A DNA stretch of 44,931 bases from Ectocarpus siliculosus (Eukaryota > Sar > Phaeophyceae > Ectocarpales > Ectocarpaceae). The stretch lies in the NCBI GenBank assembly GCA_000310025.1, contig FN649727.1, positions 3,125,580 to 3,170,510 on the forward strand, written 5' to 3'. Below, piece after piece: positions 44,647 to 44,931 of the stretch. Each line of letters starts with the position of its first letter. Position 1 is the stretch's first letter. Both the position numbers and the translations under genes were made by a program. The notes below the pieces were generated by a model. It was not told the origin of the DNA. It saw only the letters and a list, made by a program, of their open reading frames with translations, and did not search any database.

Positions 44647-44931
44647 AAGTGTGGCGTTAGAGTCACATTGGTGCGCGTTCAGAGACAGAGAGAAGTCCTG
44701 TACTACCCAAGCCAGGCACTTCGCACAGCAAGATCAGCGACAGCGATATGTAGTTCAACAAGTGTTGAGCAAAAGCGGCAGCGCGGAATTCTGGCGAGGG
44801 CTGTCGTCAAAGGAGGGCGTTTTAAGCTCACCAGCGACCGCAGCGCCATCCCGCCCGATGCATCCCGCCACCTTGCCATCGTTTGTTTCCCGTCTGACGC
44901 CTAGGCAACTTCGTCCCCCCCCCCCCCCCCC
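44647..44931. other. Intron sequence to the right edge, ending in poly-C
   Basis: Presumed intron of the IQ-PH gene. I see no exon. The window ends in about 17 C, which may mark low-quality sequence or a coming gap. Confidence 0.35.

Noticed and set aside
1-44931. CRISPR array, prokaryotic operon or viral genome
   Set aside because: No spaced direct repeats with unique spacers, no tightly packed unspliced genes and no viral hallmark proteins. Splice structure shows a nuclear eukaryotic locus.

Overview
The window is nuclear DNA of an intron-rich eukaryote, most likely a photosynthetic stramenopile. A brown alga such as Ectocarpus fits best. Three things point that way. Genes are split into many short exons by introns of 0.2-3 kb that are full of CAG/CTG and GA/CT microsatellites. 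One gene begins with a two-part plastid presequence of the heterokont type (signal peptide followed by A-A-F). The recognisable proteins are ordinary eukaryotic ones. The species call is inference. All exon joins below were made by hand, from GT/GC...AG boundaries, reading-frame phase and family resemblance.

Layout. 1-3.8 kb: no gene, but an array of diverged 1.1-1.4 kb repeats. 3.8-4.57 kb: a transposon-like element with terminal inverted repeats of about 245 bp. 4.88-7.25 kb (-): a degenerate ABC1/UbiB (ADCK-like) kinase-fold protein. 7.54-9.47 kb (-): an unrecognised protein with a signal peptide, possibly the front half of the ABC1 gene. 9.70-13.41 kb (+): a plastid-targeted protein joining a PDZ-like domain to a [2Fe-2S] ferredoxin domain, divergent from the previous gene across 234 bp. 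13.4-16.2 kb: no gene, but a near-perfect 63-bp inverted repeat. 16.17-24.20 kb (-): a complete eight-exon gene for splicing factor SF3B2. 25.5-28.7 kb (+): a BTB-BACK protein. 30.30-37.37 kb (+): a complete eight-exon gene for 3-ketodihydrosphingosine reductase (KDSR). 39.54 kb to the right edge (+): a protein with an IQ-like motif and a PH-like domain, incomplete at its 3' end.

The genes do not form a pathway. They cover pre-mRNA splicing (SF3B2), sphingolipid synthesis in the ER (KDSR), plastid redox (PDZ-ferredoxin), quinone or lipid-linked ABC1 biology (inferred), ubiquitin-ligase adaptor or scaffold roles (BTB-BACK), and membrane or calmodulin signalling (IQ-PH). The arrangement is ordinary for a nuclear chromosome.

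A warning about the sequence itself: the 100-N gap at 33094-33193 lies inside KDSR intron 4 and is flanked by two co-linear copies of the same 1.1 kb. The second copy starts as visibly corrupted sequence. This looks like two overlapping contigs that were not merged, not a biological duplication. I did not find a clearly new biological system. The most interesting items are the PDZ-ferredoxin fusion, the degenerate ABC1 protein, the long hairpin and the TIR element.
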